Numbered from the stretch's first letter, positions 26,607 to 33,297 are shown. The stretch is 64,000 bases of DNA from Bacteroidales bacterium (GCA_024400455.1 JAKSMU010000001.1:1-64000); one strand, 5' to 3'. Notes: generated from the sequence alone by a model not told the origin. Translations and numbers: made by a program.

Positions 26607-27872
26607 TTATTTCTTGCCTAACACTTCAACGACACGGTCAAGCTGCTCGCGGATGTTGATATGTTGCGGGCACACTTCCTCGCACTTGCCGCACTTGATG
26701 CATGCCGATGCGAAATTGAATCCTTTGCCTTTCACATAGAAGTCTTCCTGGTCGAGGGCTTCGGTCATGTCGCCATACATGGTGTAGAAATTCAAGGCGT
26801 TGAACGAGCCGGAGATGCCGACATTCATCGGGCACACCTTGGCGCAGTAGTTGCAATTGGTGCAGGGAACTGTCGGGATGGAAGCCAGAGCCTTGCAAGC
26901 GTCGTCGATGACCTTGGCCTGTTCGTCGGTCAGTTTGTCGAAATCCTTCATCGTGTGGATGTTGTCTTCCATCTGTTCCACATTGCTCATGCCTGACAGG
27001 ACAGTCATGATGCCTTCGGGTGAAGCTGCATAACGCAAGGCCCATGAAGCATACGATTCATCGGGAGCAGCGTTGTCGAAGACTTCTTTCACCGGCTGTG
27101 GCGGATTGGCCAGCATGCCGCCCTTGATAGGTTCCATGACAATGACGGGCTTGCCGTGGCGGCGTGCAATCTCATAGCATTCGCGGGCTTTTACGGTCGG
27201 GTCTTCCCAGTCGGCATAGTTGATTTGCAACTGTACGAACTCGGCTTCAGGGTGTTTCACGAGTATCTCTTCCAGTTCTTCCGGTGTGGCATGGGCCGAG
27301 AAACCGACATGCTTGATTTTACCTGCTGCTTTTTGCTCGAAAGCCCAGGTCCATAAGTCGTAGTCGTCGAAGAAATGGGTGCGGTTGCCGCCGAGATTAT
27401 GCAGCAGATAGAAGTCGAAATATCCGGCGCCGGTGCGTTCAAGCGAAGTCTCGAACTGGGCGATGGCCTGTTCGCGGTTTTCGCACTTGACCCAAGCGGC
27501 CAGTTTGGTTGCCAGGATGAACTTGTCTCTCGGATAGCGTTCCACCAAGGCTTGGCGTGTGGCGTCTTCGCTGCCGCCGTAAGCCCAGGCTGTGTCGAAG
27601 TAGTTGAATCCGGCTTGCATGAACAGGTCGACCATCTGCTTGGTCTGCTCGATGTCGATGGAACGGTCTTCGAGGCGTGGCAGACGCATGAGGCCGAAGC
27701 CGAGTTTGCCGATAGGCGGCAGGTCATCGAAAAATGCCGCTGGCGCTTCGGCAATCAGTTCTTCAATCTTCTTGTTTCCTTTGCCTACGCAGGCGGAAAG
27801 CAAACCTGAGCTGGCCACGGCCATTCCGCCAATGGCAATCAAACTTTCTTTCAGAAATTCTCTTCTATCCAT
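26607..27872 (-). CDS. aldo/keto reductase with two 4Fe-4S motifs and a Tat lipoprotein signal
   Basis: 421 residues. The N-terminus MDRREFLKESL is a twin-arginine signal and is followed by a lipobox (LLSAC, C28), so the folded, cofactor-bearing protein should be Tat-exported and lipid-anchored. The aldo/keto reductase barrel shows the Asp/Tyr pair in FDTAWAYGGSE, a Lys in ILATKL and a His in YLLHNL. The C-terminus has two ferredoxin-like motifs, CTNCNYCAKVCP and CIKCGKCEEVCP. Substrate unknown. It sits directly upstream of tatA and tatC, which probably export it. Confidence 0.9.
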   Translation of the reverse strand: MDRREFLKESLIAIGGMAVASSGLLSACVGKGNKKIEELIAEAPAAFFDDLPPIGKLGFGLMRLPRLEDRSIDIEQTKQMVDLFMQAGFNYFDTAWAYGGSEDATRQALVERYPRDKFILATKLAAWVKCENREQAIAQFETSLERTGAGYFDFYLLHNLGGNRTHFFDDYDLWTWAFEQKAAGKIKHVGFSAHATPEELEEILVKHPEAEFVQLQINYADWEDPTVKARECYEIARRHGKPVIVMEPIKGGMLANPPQPVKEVFDNAAPDESYASWALRYAASPEGIMTVLSGMSNVEQMEDNIHTMKDFDKLTDEQAKVIDDACKALASIPTVPCTNCNYCAKVCPMNVGISGSFNALNFYTMYGDMTEALDQEDFYVKGKGFNFASACIKCGKCEEVCPQHINIREQLDRVVEVLGKK

Positions 27873-27900
27873 ATTTGAGTGATTTAGTGTTTTAGTTTTG

Positions 27901-27908
27901 CAAAGGTA
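27901..27908 (-). promoter_or_regulatory. -7 box for the reductase-tatA-tatC unit
   Basis: Read on the minus strand it is TACCTTTG, about 29 nt before the reductase ATG. No clear -33 TTG. Confidence 0.4.
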
Positions 27909-27979
27909 GGTTTTTTTTGGAATACTTTTCTTATTTGCTCAAAAATGCCCTTGTGTTTTTTTGCTTAAGCGTGAAATTA

Positions 27980-28007
27980 AAAAAGCCTGCTTCGGCAGGC
28001 TTTTTTT
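27980..28007 (-). terminator. terminator of frr
   Basis: GCCTGC and GCAGGC form a stem with a 4-nt loop, with A-run and T-run outside, 20 nt past the frr stop. Confidence 0.88.
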
Positions 28008-28026
28008 GTATCGTTCGGAAAAGACA

Positions 28027-28590
28027 TTACACCGTCAGGATGTCCTTTGACTTGAGTTCGACCAAGTCGTCAATCTTCTTGATGTATTTGTCGGTGAGTT
28101 TCTGAATTTCTTCCTGAAGCTGTTTCGACTCGTCTTCCGAGATGGTGTCTTTTTCCAATTTCTTGGCGTCGTCGTTAGCGTTGCGGCGTATGCCACGGAT
28201 GCCGACTTTTGCTTCTTCGGCAGCGGTCTTGGTACGCTTGACGAGTTCGCGGCGGCGTTCTTCAGTCAAAGGCGGGACGCTGATGCGGAGGATTTCGCCG
28301 TTGTTCATCGGGTTGAAGCCTAAGTTGGCGTTCAGAATGGCCTTGGCGATGTTGTTGAGTGCGCTCTTGTCGAAAGGCTGAACCACAATCATTCTGGCAT
28401 CGGTGCAGCCGATGTTGGCGGTCTGCTCAATCGGAACGGTGGTGCCGTAATATTCAACCATAACGCCGTTCAGCATGGCTGGACTGGCTTTGCCTGCCCT
28501 GATGCTCTGAAATTCGTGTTCCAGATGCTTGATGGTGTTGTCCATGCTTTCAGTGGCTTCGTCTAATACAAATTGAGAATCTTCTGTCAT
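28027..28590 (-). CDS. frr: ribosome recycling factor
   Basis: 187 residues, typical length. Splits post-termination ribosomes with EF-G. Conserved stretches: EFQSIRAGKASPAML, VVQPFDKSALNNIAKAI, ISVPPLTEERRRELVKRTK and VGIRGIRRNANDD. ATG 28590 is preferred over an upstream TTG. It lies about 140 nt downstream of a glycosyltransferase gene rather than directly behind pyrH. Confidence 0.97.
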   Translation of the reverse strand: MTEDSQFVLDEATESMDNTIKHLEHEFQSIRAGKASPAMLNGVMVEYYGTTVPIEQTANIGCTDARMIVVQPFDKSALNNIAKAILNANLGFNPMNNGEILRISVPPLTEERRRELVKRTKTAAEEAKVGIRGIRRNANDDAKKLEKDTISEDESKQLQEEIQKLTDKYIKKIDDLVELKSKDILTV

Positions 28591-28610
28591 TGCTTTCAAA
28601 AATTTGGAGG

Positions 28611-28618
28611 CAAAAATA
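28611..28618 (-). promoter_or_regulatory. -7 box for frr
   Basis: Read on the minus strand it is TATTTTTG; start of transcription near 28604 would leave a very short leader before ATG 28590. Confidence 0.45.
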
Positions 28619-28666
28619 AACGTTTTTTCGTTTCCAAGACTATTTACTGTCGATTTTTTATTGCTT

Positions 28667-28730
28667 CTGGCTCTTAGCTATTGGCAGTTGGCTAATGGCT
28701 AAGAGCTAAAAGCTAAAAGCCAATAGCCAT
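28667..28730. repeat. AGCTAAAAGC/GGCTATTGGC mixed inverted and direct repeats
   Basis: GCTCTTAGC (28670-28678) pairs with GCTAAGAGC (28697-28705), and ATTGGC (28680-28685) with GCCAAT nearby; GCTAAAAGC is directly repeated. The arms compete with each other. It begins just after the glycosyltransferase stop and may end that transcript. Confidence 0.55.
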
Positions 28731-30620
28731 TTAATTCAATGGGTCGTACAATCCTGTCAGAATCGGGTCTTTCTTGCGGGTGTAATAACTCATTTTGCTT
28801 ACTGTCAACGGGCATTTGCCTATGTTCCAAATGTATGCCTTGACGGTTGCGCATTTTTCAATCCATTCGTCATTAAGCAAAAGCGCATCGGCAACCACAT
28901 TGTCGCCTGGTAAGAATGTGCATTCTTCGGCTTGCGAACCGTGCCAATAAATCAAGGTGTCGGTTTCGGCATCGTGTATTTCGATGACCATGGTGCATTT
29001 GTCGATGATGCTGTCGCAGTGAATGTTGGCAATCATGCCTAAGGCTTCAGTGTCGGTGAAAGTGGAGTCGAGCGTGAAAGTGACGGCTTGTCCCCATTCT
29101 TGTCCTTCGGCATAAACCGCAGGTGTAAAGGGTAGGTCGTTCAGCAGATACAGACTGCTGTCATTTCCGGTCTTGCAAAGTGTTAAATAACGCGATGTGA
29201 ACCAGTCTTTTGCATAGTTGCAATACGGATAATTGCCCACAGCGTAGGCCTCCCAAATCGGGTCGACGTAATCGGTCCAGCCGAAGCCGAGCATTGCTTT
29301 CGGGTTGTCGTGCATCCATTTCGTGAAGTTGTTGAGATGCTCGTAGCGGTCGAAAATGATGCGGTCTTTCACATCGGTCTGAGCTTGATAAAACTCTGAT
29401 GCCGTGCCGATTTCGCTTCTCGTCGCAAAATGAATCTTTTCGCCGTATTGTTTGCTGTCGTCTTGCATCTTGGCAGCAATCTGGTCGAAGCCTTGATGGT
29501 ACATGAGTTCATAGTGGCCGCGCGAAGTGATGAGCGTGCTGGTGCCTGCAAACAGGATGACGGCTACGACGGCAATGGTCTGCGTCTTGGTCATCGTGTT
29601 GTTCTTGAACAGCGAGAAGGCGATGATGATAAGGAAAGGATAGCTGAAAATCATCGTGCTTTGCTGCAGGATAGGCTCGCGCAAGAGGGAATAGACGTAT
29701 GCCACGCCAAAGGCAATGAGGAACCATGCGGCGGCAGCCCAACGGATAGGGTAGGAGCGCTTCTGGCGGCGTTGCAGGATGATGGGCAGAATGATGATGA
29801 TGCCTGTGGCAAAGATGAACAAAGGCGAATAGTTCATCGTGTATTGCACGAAATCAATCAGGAAGGTGGATTTCGGCATGGCCAGCCAGCCGCCTATGCC
29901 ACCTTCTTCGATAAGCTGGTGGTAGAAAATCGGCAGGTTTGGACTGTAGAGTGCTAAAGCGCCCACGCCACTCAGCCAATAGGCCTTGCGTCTTTCTTTT
30001 GGCAGGAAAAACAGACCGGTCAGGAACATGAGGCCGGCTTGTGCGGTGCTGAACGAGTGGGCCAATGCCGCCAACGCTGCTGCAACGGCAAAGCCGATGC
30101 AGGTGCCAATGCTTGGTTTCCTGACATCGAAAAGGATTTTGTTCCAAAAGACGGCAAACAGCAGGACGAAAAACATGCCTGCAATGTAAGGACGGGCCAA
30201 CTGACTGTAAAACACCGTGAACTGGCTGACAGCAAAGAAGGCCGCTGCAAGCAGACCGACTTTGTTGTTGAACCATTGCTTGCCGACTTTGAAAACCAAA
30301 TAGATGGAAGCGATGCCCATCAGGGCGAAGGGCAATTTGACCCAGAACTCGCTCCATCCGAAGAGTTTCACCCAAAGGTAAAGGAAAAACTGCACGCCGG
30401 CAGGGTGGGTGTCAGCGATGATGCCTTGTGTGACAAGGTCGCGCAGGTTGTTGAAATCGGTTCGGACAAGCGCGCTGAACTCATCGTGCATGAAAGGCAC
30501 CTGGCCTAATTTCCACAATCTCAAAACGGCGGCAACGGCGATGATGATGCCTAACAGGATATAATCCAGTTTGTCGCTGGTCTTGTTCCTGACTTTGCGC
30601 AGATGGTGTTTCCTTTCCAT
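28731..30620 (-). CDS. membrane glycosyltransferase, GT39/PMT-like
   Basis: 629 residues. About a dozen hydrophobic helices fill residues 20-380; the rest is a soluble periplasmic domain. The first periplasmic loop has HDE (D46/E47) and a second has DTHPAG, the acidic motifs of GT-C enzymes of the GT39/ArnT type, which take sugar from a polyprenyl-phosphate donor. The acceptor (protein, lipid A or glycan) cannot be told. Its start is 3 nt after the pyrH stop, so it is inserted between pyrH and frr, which are commonly neighbours. Confidence 0.82.
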   Translation of the reverse strand: MERKHHLRKVRNKTSDKLDYILLGIIIAVAAVLRLWKLGQVPFMHDEFSALVRTDFNNLRDLVTQGIIADTHPAGVQFFLYLWVKLFGWSEFWVKLPFALMGIASIYLVFKVGKQWFNNKVGLLAAAFFAVSQFTVFYSQLARPYIAGMFFVLLFAVFWNKILFDVRKPSIGTCIGFAVAAALAALAHSFSTAQAGLMFLTGLFFLPKERRKAYWLSGVGALALYSPNLPIFYHQLIEEGGIGGWLAMPKSTFLIDFVQYTMNYSPLFIFATGIIIILPIILQRRQKRSYPIRWAAAAWFLIAFGVAYVYSLLREPILQQSTMIFSYPFLIIIAFSLFKNNTMTKTQTIAVVAVILFAGTSTLITSRGHYELMYHQGFDQIAAKMQDDSKQYGEKIHFATRSEIGTASEFYQAQTDVKDRIIFDRYEHLNNFTKWMHDNPKAMLGFGWTDYVDPIWEAYAVGNYPYCNYAKDWFTSRYLTLCKTGNDSSLYLLNDLPFTPAVYAEGQEWGQAVTFTLDSTFTDTEALGMIANIHCDSIIDKCTMVIEIHDAETDTLIYWHGSQAEECTFLPGDNVVADALLLNDEWIEKCATVKAYIWNIGKCPLTVSKMSYYTRKKDPILTGLYDPLN

Positions 30621-30623
30621 TGT

Positions 30624-31331
30624 TTATTTTGTGACGATGGTCCCAATGTTTTCGCCCTTCAGCACCTTCATCAGGTTGCCGCGGGTGTTCATGTCGAAGA
30701 CGTACATTGGCATGTTGTTTTCCTTGCACATGGTGAAGGCGGTCATATCCATCACCTTAAGGTTGCGGTCGTAGGCTTCGTCGTAGGTGATGTGTTCGAA
30801 CTTCGTAGCGGTCGGGTCTTTTTCAGGGTCGGCGGTGTAGATGCCATCGACGCGGGTGCCTTTCAGGATGATGTCGGCTTTGATTTCGACAGCGCGGAGG
30901 GCTGAGCCAGTGTCGGTGGTGAAAAACGGGTTGCCGGTGCCGGCGCCCATCAGCACGATGTGGCCTTCGTTGAGCAGCTGTATGGCTTTGGCACTGCTCA
31001 TGGTGTCGGCGATGCGGTCGATGTAAAGACCTGACAGCAAGGTGGCTTTCTGGCCTTTGCCTTGCAGCGTCGATTGCAATGCCATGCAGTTGATGACGGT
31101 GGCGAGCATGCCCATGTAGTCGCCTTGGATGCGGTCCATGCCTTTGCTTGCACCTTGCAGGCCGCGGAAAATGTTGCCGCCGCCGATGACGATGCCAATC
31201 TGCACGCCGGTCTTGGCTGCTTCAATGATTTCGTCGGCATATTCGTTCAGACGCTGTGGGTCGATGCCGTACTGCTGGCTGCCCATGAGGGCCTCGCCGC
31301 TTAATTTCAAAAGTACTCTGTTGTATTTCAT
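30624..31331 (-). CDS. pyrH: UMP kinase
   Basis: 235 residues, amino-acid kinase fold, bacterial hexameric UMP kinase. Makes UDP for pyrimidine synthesis. Seen: LLKLSGEALMG at the N-terminus, GIVIGGGNIFRG, DTGSALRAVEIKADIILKGT and a YTADPEKDPTAT region. ATG 31331 is used; the frame extends upstream but that part covers the promoter. Followed after 3 nt by the GT39-like gene. Confidence 0.96.
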   Translation of the reverse strand: MKYNRVLLKLSGEALMGSQQYGIDPQRLNEYADEIIEAAKTGVQIGIVIGGGNIFRGLQGASKGMDRIQGDYMGMLATVINCMALQSTLQGKGQKATLLSGLYIDRIADTMSSAKAIQLLNEGHIVLMGAGTGNPFFTTDTGSALRAVEIKADIILKGTRVDGIYTADPEKDPTATKFEHITYDEAYDRNLKVMDMTAFTMCKENNMPMYVFDMNTRGNLMKVLKGENIGTIVTK

Positions 31332-31797
31332 GTAAAATGTATTTGAATTTATGCTGCAAAAATATGGATTTCTTTTGTTTGGTGCCAAAAAAATATGGTT
31401 TCTCGGGTTTGTGAAGATTGCGATTCCGTTGTTCCTTCGTTTCGGGCAGCCTGATGACGTTGTCCTCGTCCATGTATTTCAGGAGCACTTGGTTGATGAG
31501 GCTATGGTCCAATTTGCGTTTCAGCCGCTGTACAAGCTGATACGCTTCGGTTCCCTTTGGTCCATTCAACTCGCTGGGCTTGTTGGCGTTGAGCCATGCC
31601 GTGACAGCAGCATGTCGGGCAGCGAATCTCAAACGCTGTGCCTTTTGCTTTTCGGTAGGCGGCCGATGGCTCGGCTTGGGGAGCTGCGAGATGCGTATTT
31701 TGCCGCTCGAAGTGTTGGTGGCGAAATAGAAATCGGCATTTTTCCCATACTTGCCGCTGATGCCTTTGATGATGTCGATAGGTATTACTCTTGCCAT
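31222..31797 (-). CDS. unidentified protein overlapping the pyrH promoter and 5' end
   Basis: 191 codons from ATG 31797. Residues 1-135 look like a real protein: an N-terminal IIKGISGKYGKN segment, then SGKIRISQLP and RPPTEKQKAQRLRFAARHA. This order is reminiscent of the DUF6266-like Bacteroidota family (Gly-x-Ser-Gly-Lys-x-Gly start, then a TEKQ..QR..F motif), a weak resemblance. The last 50 or so residues cover the pyrH promoter and its first 110 bp in another frame, so they are unlikely to be ancestral; the original stop has probably been lost by mutation or frameshift near a T7 run at about 31391. It has its own -7 box at 31900. Confidence 0.5.
   Translation of the reverse strand: MARVIPIDIIKGISGKYGKNADFYFATNTSSGKIRISQLPKPSHRPPTEKQKAQRLRFAARHAAVTAWLNANKPSELNGPKGTEAYQLVQRLKRKLDHSLINQVLLKYMDEDNVIRLPETKEQRNRNLHKPEKPYFFGTKQKKSIFLQHKFKYILHEIQQSTFEIKRRGPHGQPAVRHRPTASERICRRNH
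31357..31388 (-). promoter_or_regulatory. promoter of pyrH
   Basis: On the minus strand a TTG (31388-31386) lies 21 bp before TATTTTTG (31364-31357). It is inside the C-terminal part of the unidentified ORF. Confidence 0.5.
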
Positions 31798-31830
31798 AAT
31801 ATTCCTTGTTTCTTGTCTTGGTTTTGCCTC

Positions 31831-31877
31831 ATTCCTTCGAGATGCCTTCGGGATGCTTTCGGGATTCCTTCGGGATT
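31831..31877. repeat. 11-bp tandem repeat, four copies
   Basis: Units ATTCCTTCGAG, ATGCCTTCGGG, ATGCTTTCGGG, ATTCCTTCGGG, then ATT. It lies in the 5' leader of the unidentified minus-strand ORF, so the mRNA would carry four AAUCCCGAAGG-like copies just upstream of the start codon. Confidence 0.85.
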
Positions 31878-31899
31878 AGCGTCTCTCGGTATTGCGCTG

Positions 31900-31907
31900 C
31901 AAAGATA
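31900..31907 (-). promoter_or_regulatory. -7 box for the unidentified ORF
   Basis: Read on the minus strand it is TATCTTTG, an exact TAnnTTTG match. Transcription near 31893 would include the 11-bp repeats. Confidence 0.45.
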
Positions 31908-32010
31908 ATAAAAAATGGGTGAATTTCTTGTGCGTTTTGATACGTTTCGTGCGTTGTGAGGACATGTTTTGGCTGTAAAATGACAAGTTGCTTGAACAAA
32001 AACTGCTATG

Positions 32011-32155
32011 GATTCCCGCCCTTCGGTCGGGAACGGATGTTGTGGATTGATAGAACTGGCGGCGGCGACCTGTCATTGCACTTAGGGTGAACCTAACTCG
32101 CCGCCGCTCTTTGTTTATCCCCCACCGTCTCCGTTCCCGTCGCCAGACGGGAATC
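32011..32155. repeat. composite hairpin element (three stems)
   Basis: A hairpin with arms TTCCCG and CGGGAA (32013-32033), a central 10-bp stem GCGGCGGCGA/TCGCCGCCGC (32059-32068 with 32098-32107) enclosing a TTAGG/CCTAA hairpin, and a second hairpin TTCCCGTC/GACGGGAA (32134-32153). The outer flanks also complement each other (CGGGAACGGA with TCCGTTCCCG). It could be a mobile palindromic unit or a structured RNA. Confidence 0.6.
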
Positions 32156-32176
32156 TCTGTTTGGGCCTAAAAGTAT

Positions 32177-32209
32177 ATAGACGTCTATTATTTACTTAAG
32201 TATACTTAA
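32177..32209. promoter_or_regulatory. two operator-like palindromes
   Basis: ATAGACGTCTAT (32177-32188) and TTAAGTATACTTAA (32196-32209) are perfect palindromes, 40-70 bp upstream of the -7 box of the small exported protein gene; both could bind dimeric regulators. Confidence 0.4.
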
Positions 32210-32235
32210 AAATACGTAGTCTTTTTCGAAAGCAA

Positions 32236-32277
32236 CGCTAATTATTTGTATTTTTGCACGCTAATTTATGCGCTAAT
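32236..32277 (+). promoter_or_regulatory. promoter of the small exported protein gene with three CGCTAAT repeats
   Basis: The -7 box TATTTTTG is at 32249-32256. CGCTAAT occurs at 32236-32242, 32259-32265 and 32271-32277, bracketing the -7 box, which would suit a repressor or activator site. Confidence 0.45.
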
Positions 32278-32465
32278 AGGTTTGCTATGCCTGTTTGTGT
32301 GTGGTTTTTGTAATGGATAAGGGTAAGGAAGCGGCCAACCGGCACGCTTCCAACGGTGGCCCGGTTGGGCACCGTTTCAACCCATGAAAAACAGGTTTTG
32401 GAAATGTTTTGAAAGTTTTGTGATACAATTAAAAATATGAACAAATAATAAACACGTAATAAGAA
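32263..32465 (+). ncRNA. structured 5' leader with two hairpins whose loops are complementary
   Basis: About 200 nt of untranslated leader. Hairpin 1: GGAAGCG (32327-32333) with CGCTTCC (32345-32351). Hairpin 2 follows at once: AACGGTG (32352-32358) with CACCGTT (32370-32376). Both have 11-nt loops; loop 1 contains CCAACCGG and loop 2 CCGGTTGG, exact reverse complements, so an 8-bp kissing interaction or an alternative pairing is possible. The same stretch is inside a 24-codon frame (ATG 32313 to TGA 32387), so a leader peptide is an alternative. I recognise no known riboswitch class. Confidence 0.5.
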
Positions 32466-32738
32466 ATGAAGAAATTAGTATTGACAATTGCAATCGTTCT
32501 TGGCATGACATTTGGTGCTTCAGCACAGTATTTCGGCAACAGCCAACCTCAGGGTGGCGGCCTTTTCGGCCGTGGCGAAACACCTGATTACGGAAACGAC
32601 AGAACTGCAAACAACCTGCCTCTGTTACCTAATCATGGTGAAACAGGCAATCAGGATGCACCGCTTGGCTCAGGAGCCTTGTTGCTCATCGGCTTTGGCG
32701 CTGCTTATGCTATGGCTAAGAAGAACAGAAAGGAATAA
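32466..32738 (+). CDS. small exported protein with a tripartite C-terminal tail
   Basis: 90 residues: signal peptide (MKKLVLTIAIVLGMTFGASA), a short Gly/Asn/Pro-rich polar middle, then a PLGSG motif at about 67-71, a hydrophobic stretch (ALLLIGFGAAYAMA) and a basic end (KKNRKE). The motif-helix-basic order is like LPXTG or PEP-CTERM sorting tails. Similar small proteins with this ending are common in Bacteroidales, as far as I recall, without known function. Codon use looks like a well expressed gene. It has a long structured leader and its own terminator. Confidence 0.75.
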   Translation: MKKLVLTIAIVLGMTFGASAQYFGNSQPQGGGLFGRGETPDYGNDRTANNLPLLPNHGETGNQDAPLGSGALLLIGFGAAYAMAKKNRKE

Positions 32739-32761
32739 TCTTATTCTCAATGTCTTGAATC

Positions 32762-32799
32762 AAAGAGGGGCTGACTAAAAAGTATGGTCAGCCCTTTTC
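32762..32799 (+). terminator. terminator of the small exported protein gene
   Basis: GGGCTGAC (32768-32775) and GTCAGCCC (32787-32794) form an 8-bp stem followed by TTTT. The left arm is also part of the inverted repeat listed next. Confidence 0.75.
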
Positions 32800-32878
32800 A
32801 TATTCGGAGGGGGATACGAGAGCAAAGTCAAATACGCGATTCTCCAGAGCGTTTTTTGACTTTTTAGTCACCCTCTTT
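32762..32878. mobile_element. MITE-like element, 117 bp with near-perfect terminal inverted repeats
   Basis: The left end AAAGAGGGGCTGACTAAAAA (32762 on) and the right end ACTTTTTAGTCACCCTCTTT (32859-32878) are inverted copies apart from a 2-nt bulge. An inner inverted pair (AAAGTCAAA with TTTGACTTT) lies inside. There is no transposase frame, so it would depend on one elsewhere. No clear target-site duplication was identified. Confidence 0.45.
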
Positions 32879-33087
32879 TTGGTTTTAGGCTCATGCCGAG
32901 CCTTATGCCAGCAACCTTGGCTTGACAACAAGCCGACCGAGCGACATCTTTTTATTCTGCTGCTTCATGCATCCGTGCTTGGTTCAACTTTACTTGCAGC
33001 GAAGCCGTCTTCCTAACGGAGGTTGGAATTCCCTATGCGTATCGTAATGCTCGTGTAAAAGGAAAGATTTTACCTCTTGCTACACGT

Positions 33088-33297
33088 GTGCATTTCTCAT
33101 TTTCCAATTGAAAAGTCCCCGGTGCACATGTGCATTTGCCATTTTCCAATTGAAAAGTCCCCGGTGCACGTGTACATTTCTCATTTTCCAATTGAAAAGT
33201 CCCTGGTGCACATGTGCATTTGCCATTTTCCAATTGAAAAGTCCCCGGTGCACGCGTGCATTTCTCATTTTCCAATTGAAAAATCCCCGGTGCACGT
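33088..33297. repeat. minisatellite, five tandem 42-bp units
   Basis: Five units of exactly 42 bp start at 33088, 33130, 33172, 33214 and 33256. Each begins GTGCATTT, contains TTTTCCAATTGAAAAG and ends near CCCCGGTGCAC. Units alternate between TTTCTC and TTTGCC variants, pointing to an 84-bp duplication step. The junction TGCACATGTGCA is a palindrome. There are no variable spacers, so it is not a CRISPR array. Confidence 0.92.

Larger units (their letters stand above)
31798..32465. other. gene-free stretch rich in repeats and hairpins
   Basis: No convincing coding frame on either strand. It holds the leader and -7 box of the ORF ending at 31797, an 11-bp tandem repeat, a hairpin cluster, two operator-like palindromes, and the promoter and structured leader of the small exported protein gene at 32466; each is listed separately. 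Confidence 0.8.

Noticed and set aside
31351..31908. 185-codon plus-strand frame
   Set aside because: It is antisense to the more protein-like minus-strand ORF, starts inside the pyrH promoter region and has no recognisable motif.
32881..33087. Remnant transposase
   Set aside because: Short open stretches exist in several frames but none has a recognisable DDE or HUH motif; left as unassigned.
33088..33297. CRISPR array
   Set aside because: Units are contiguous with no unique spacers between them, and there are no cas genes in the window.
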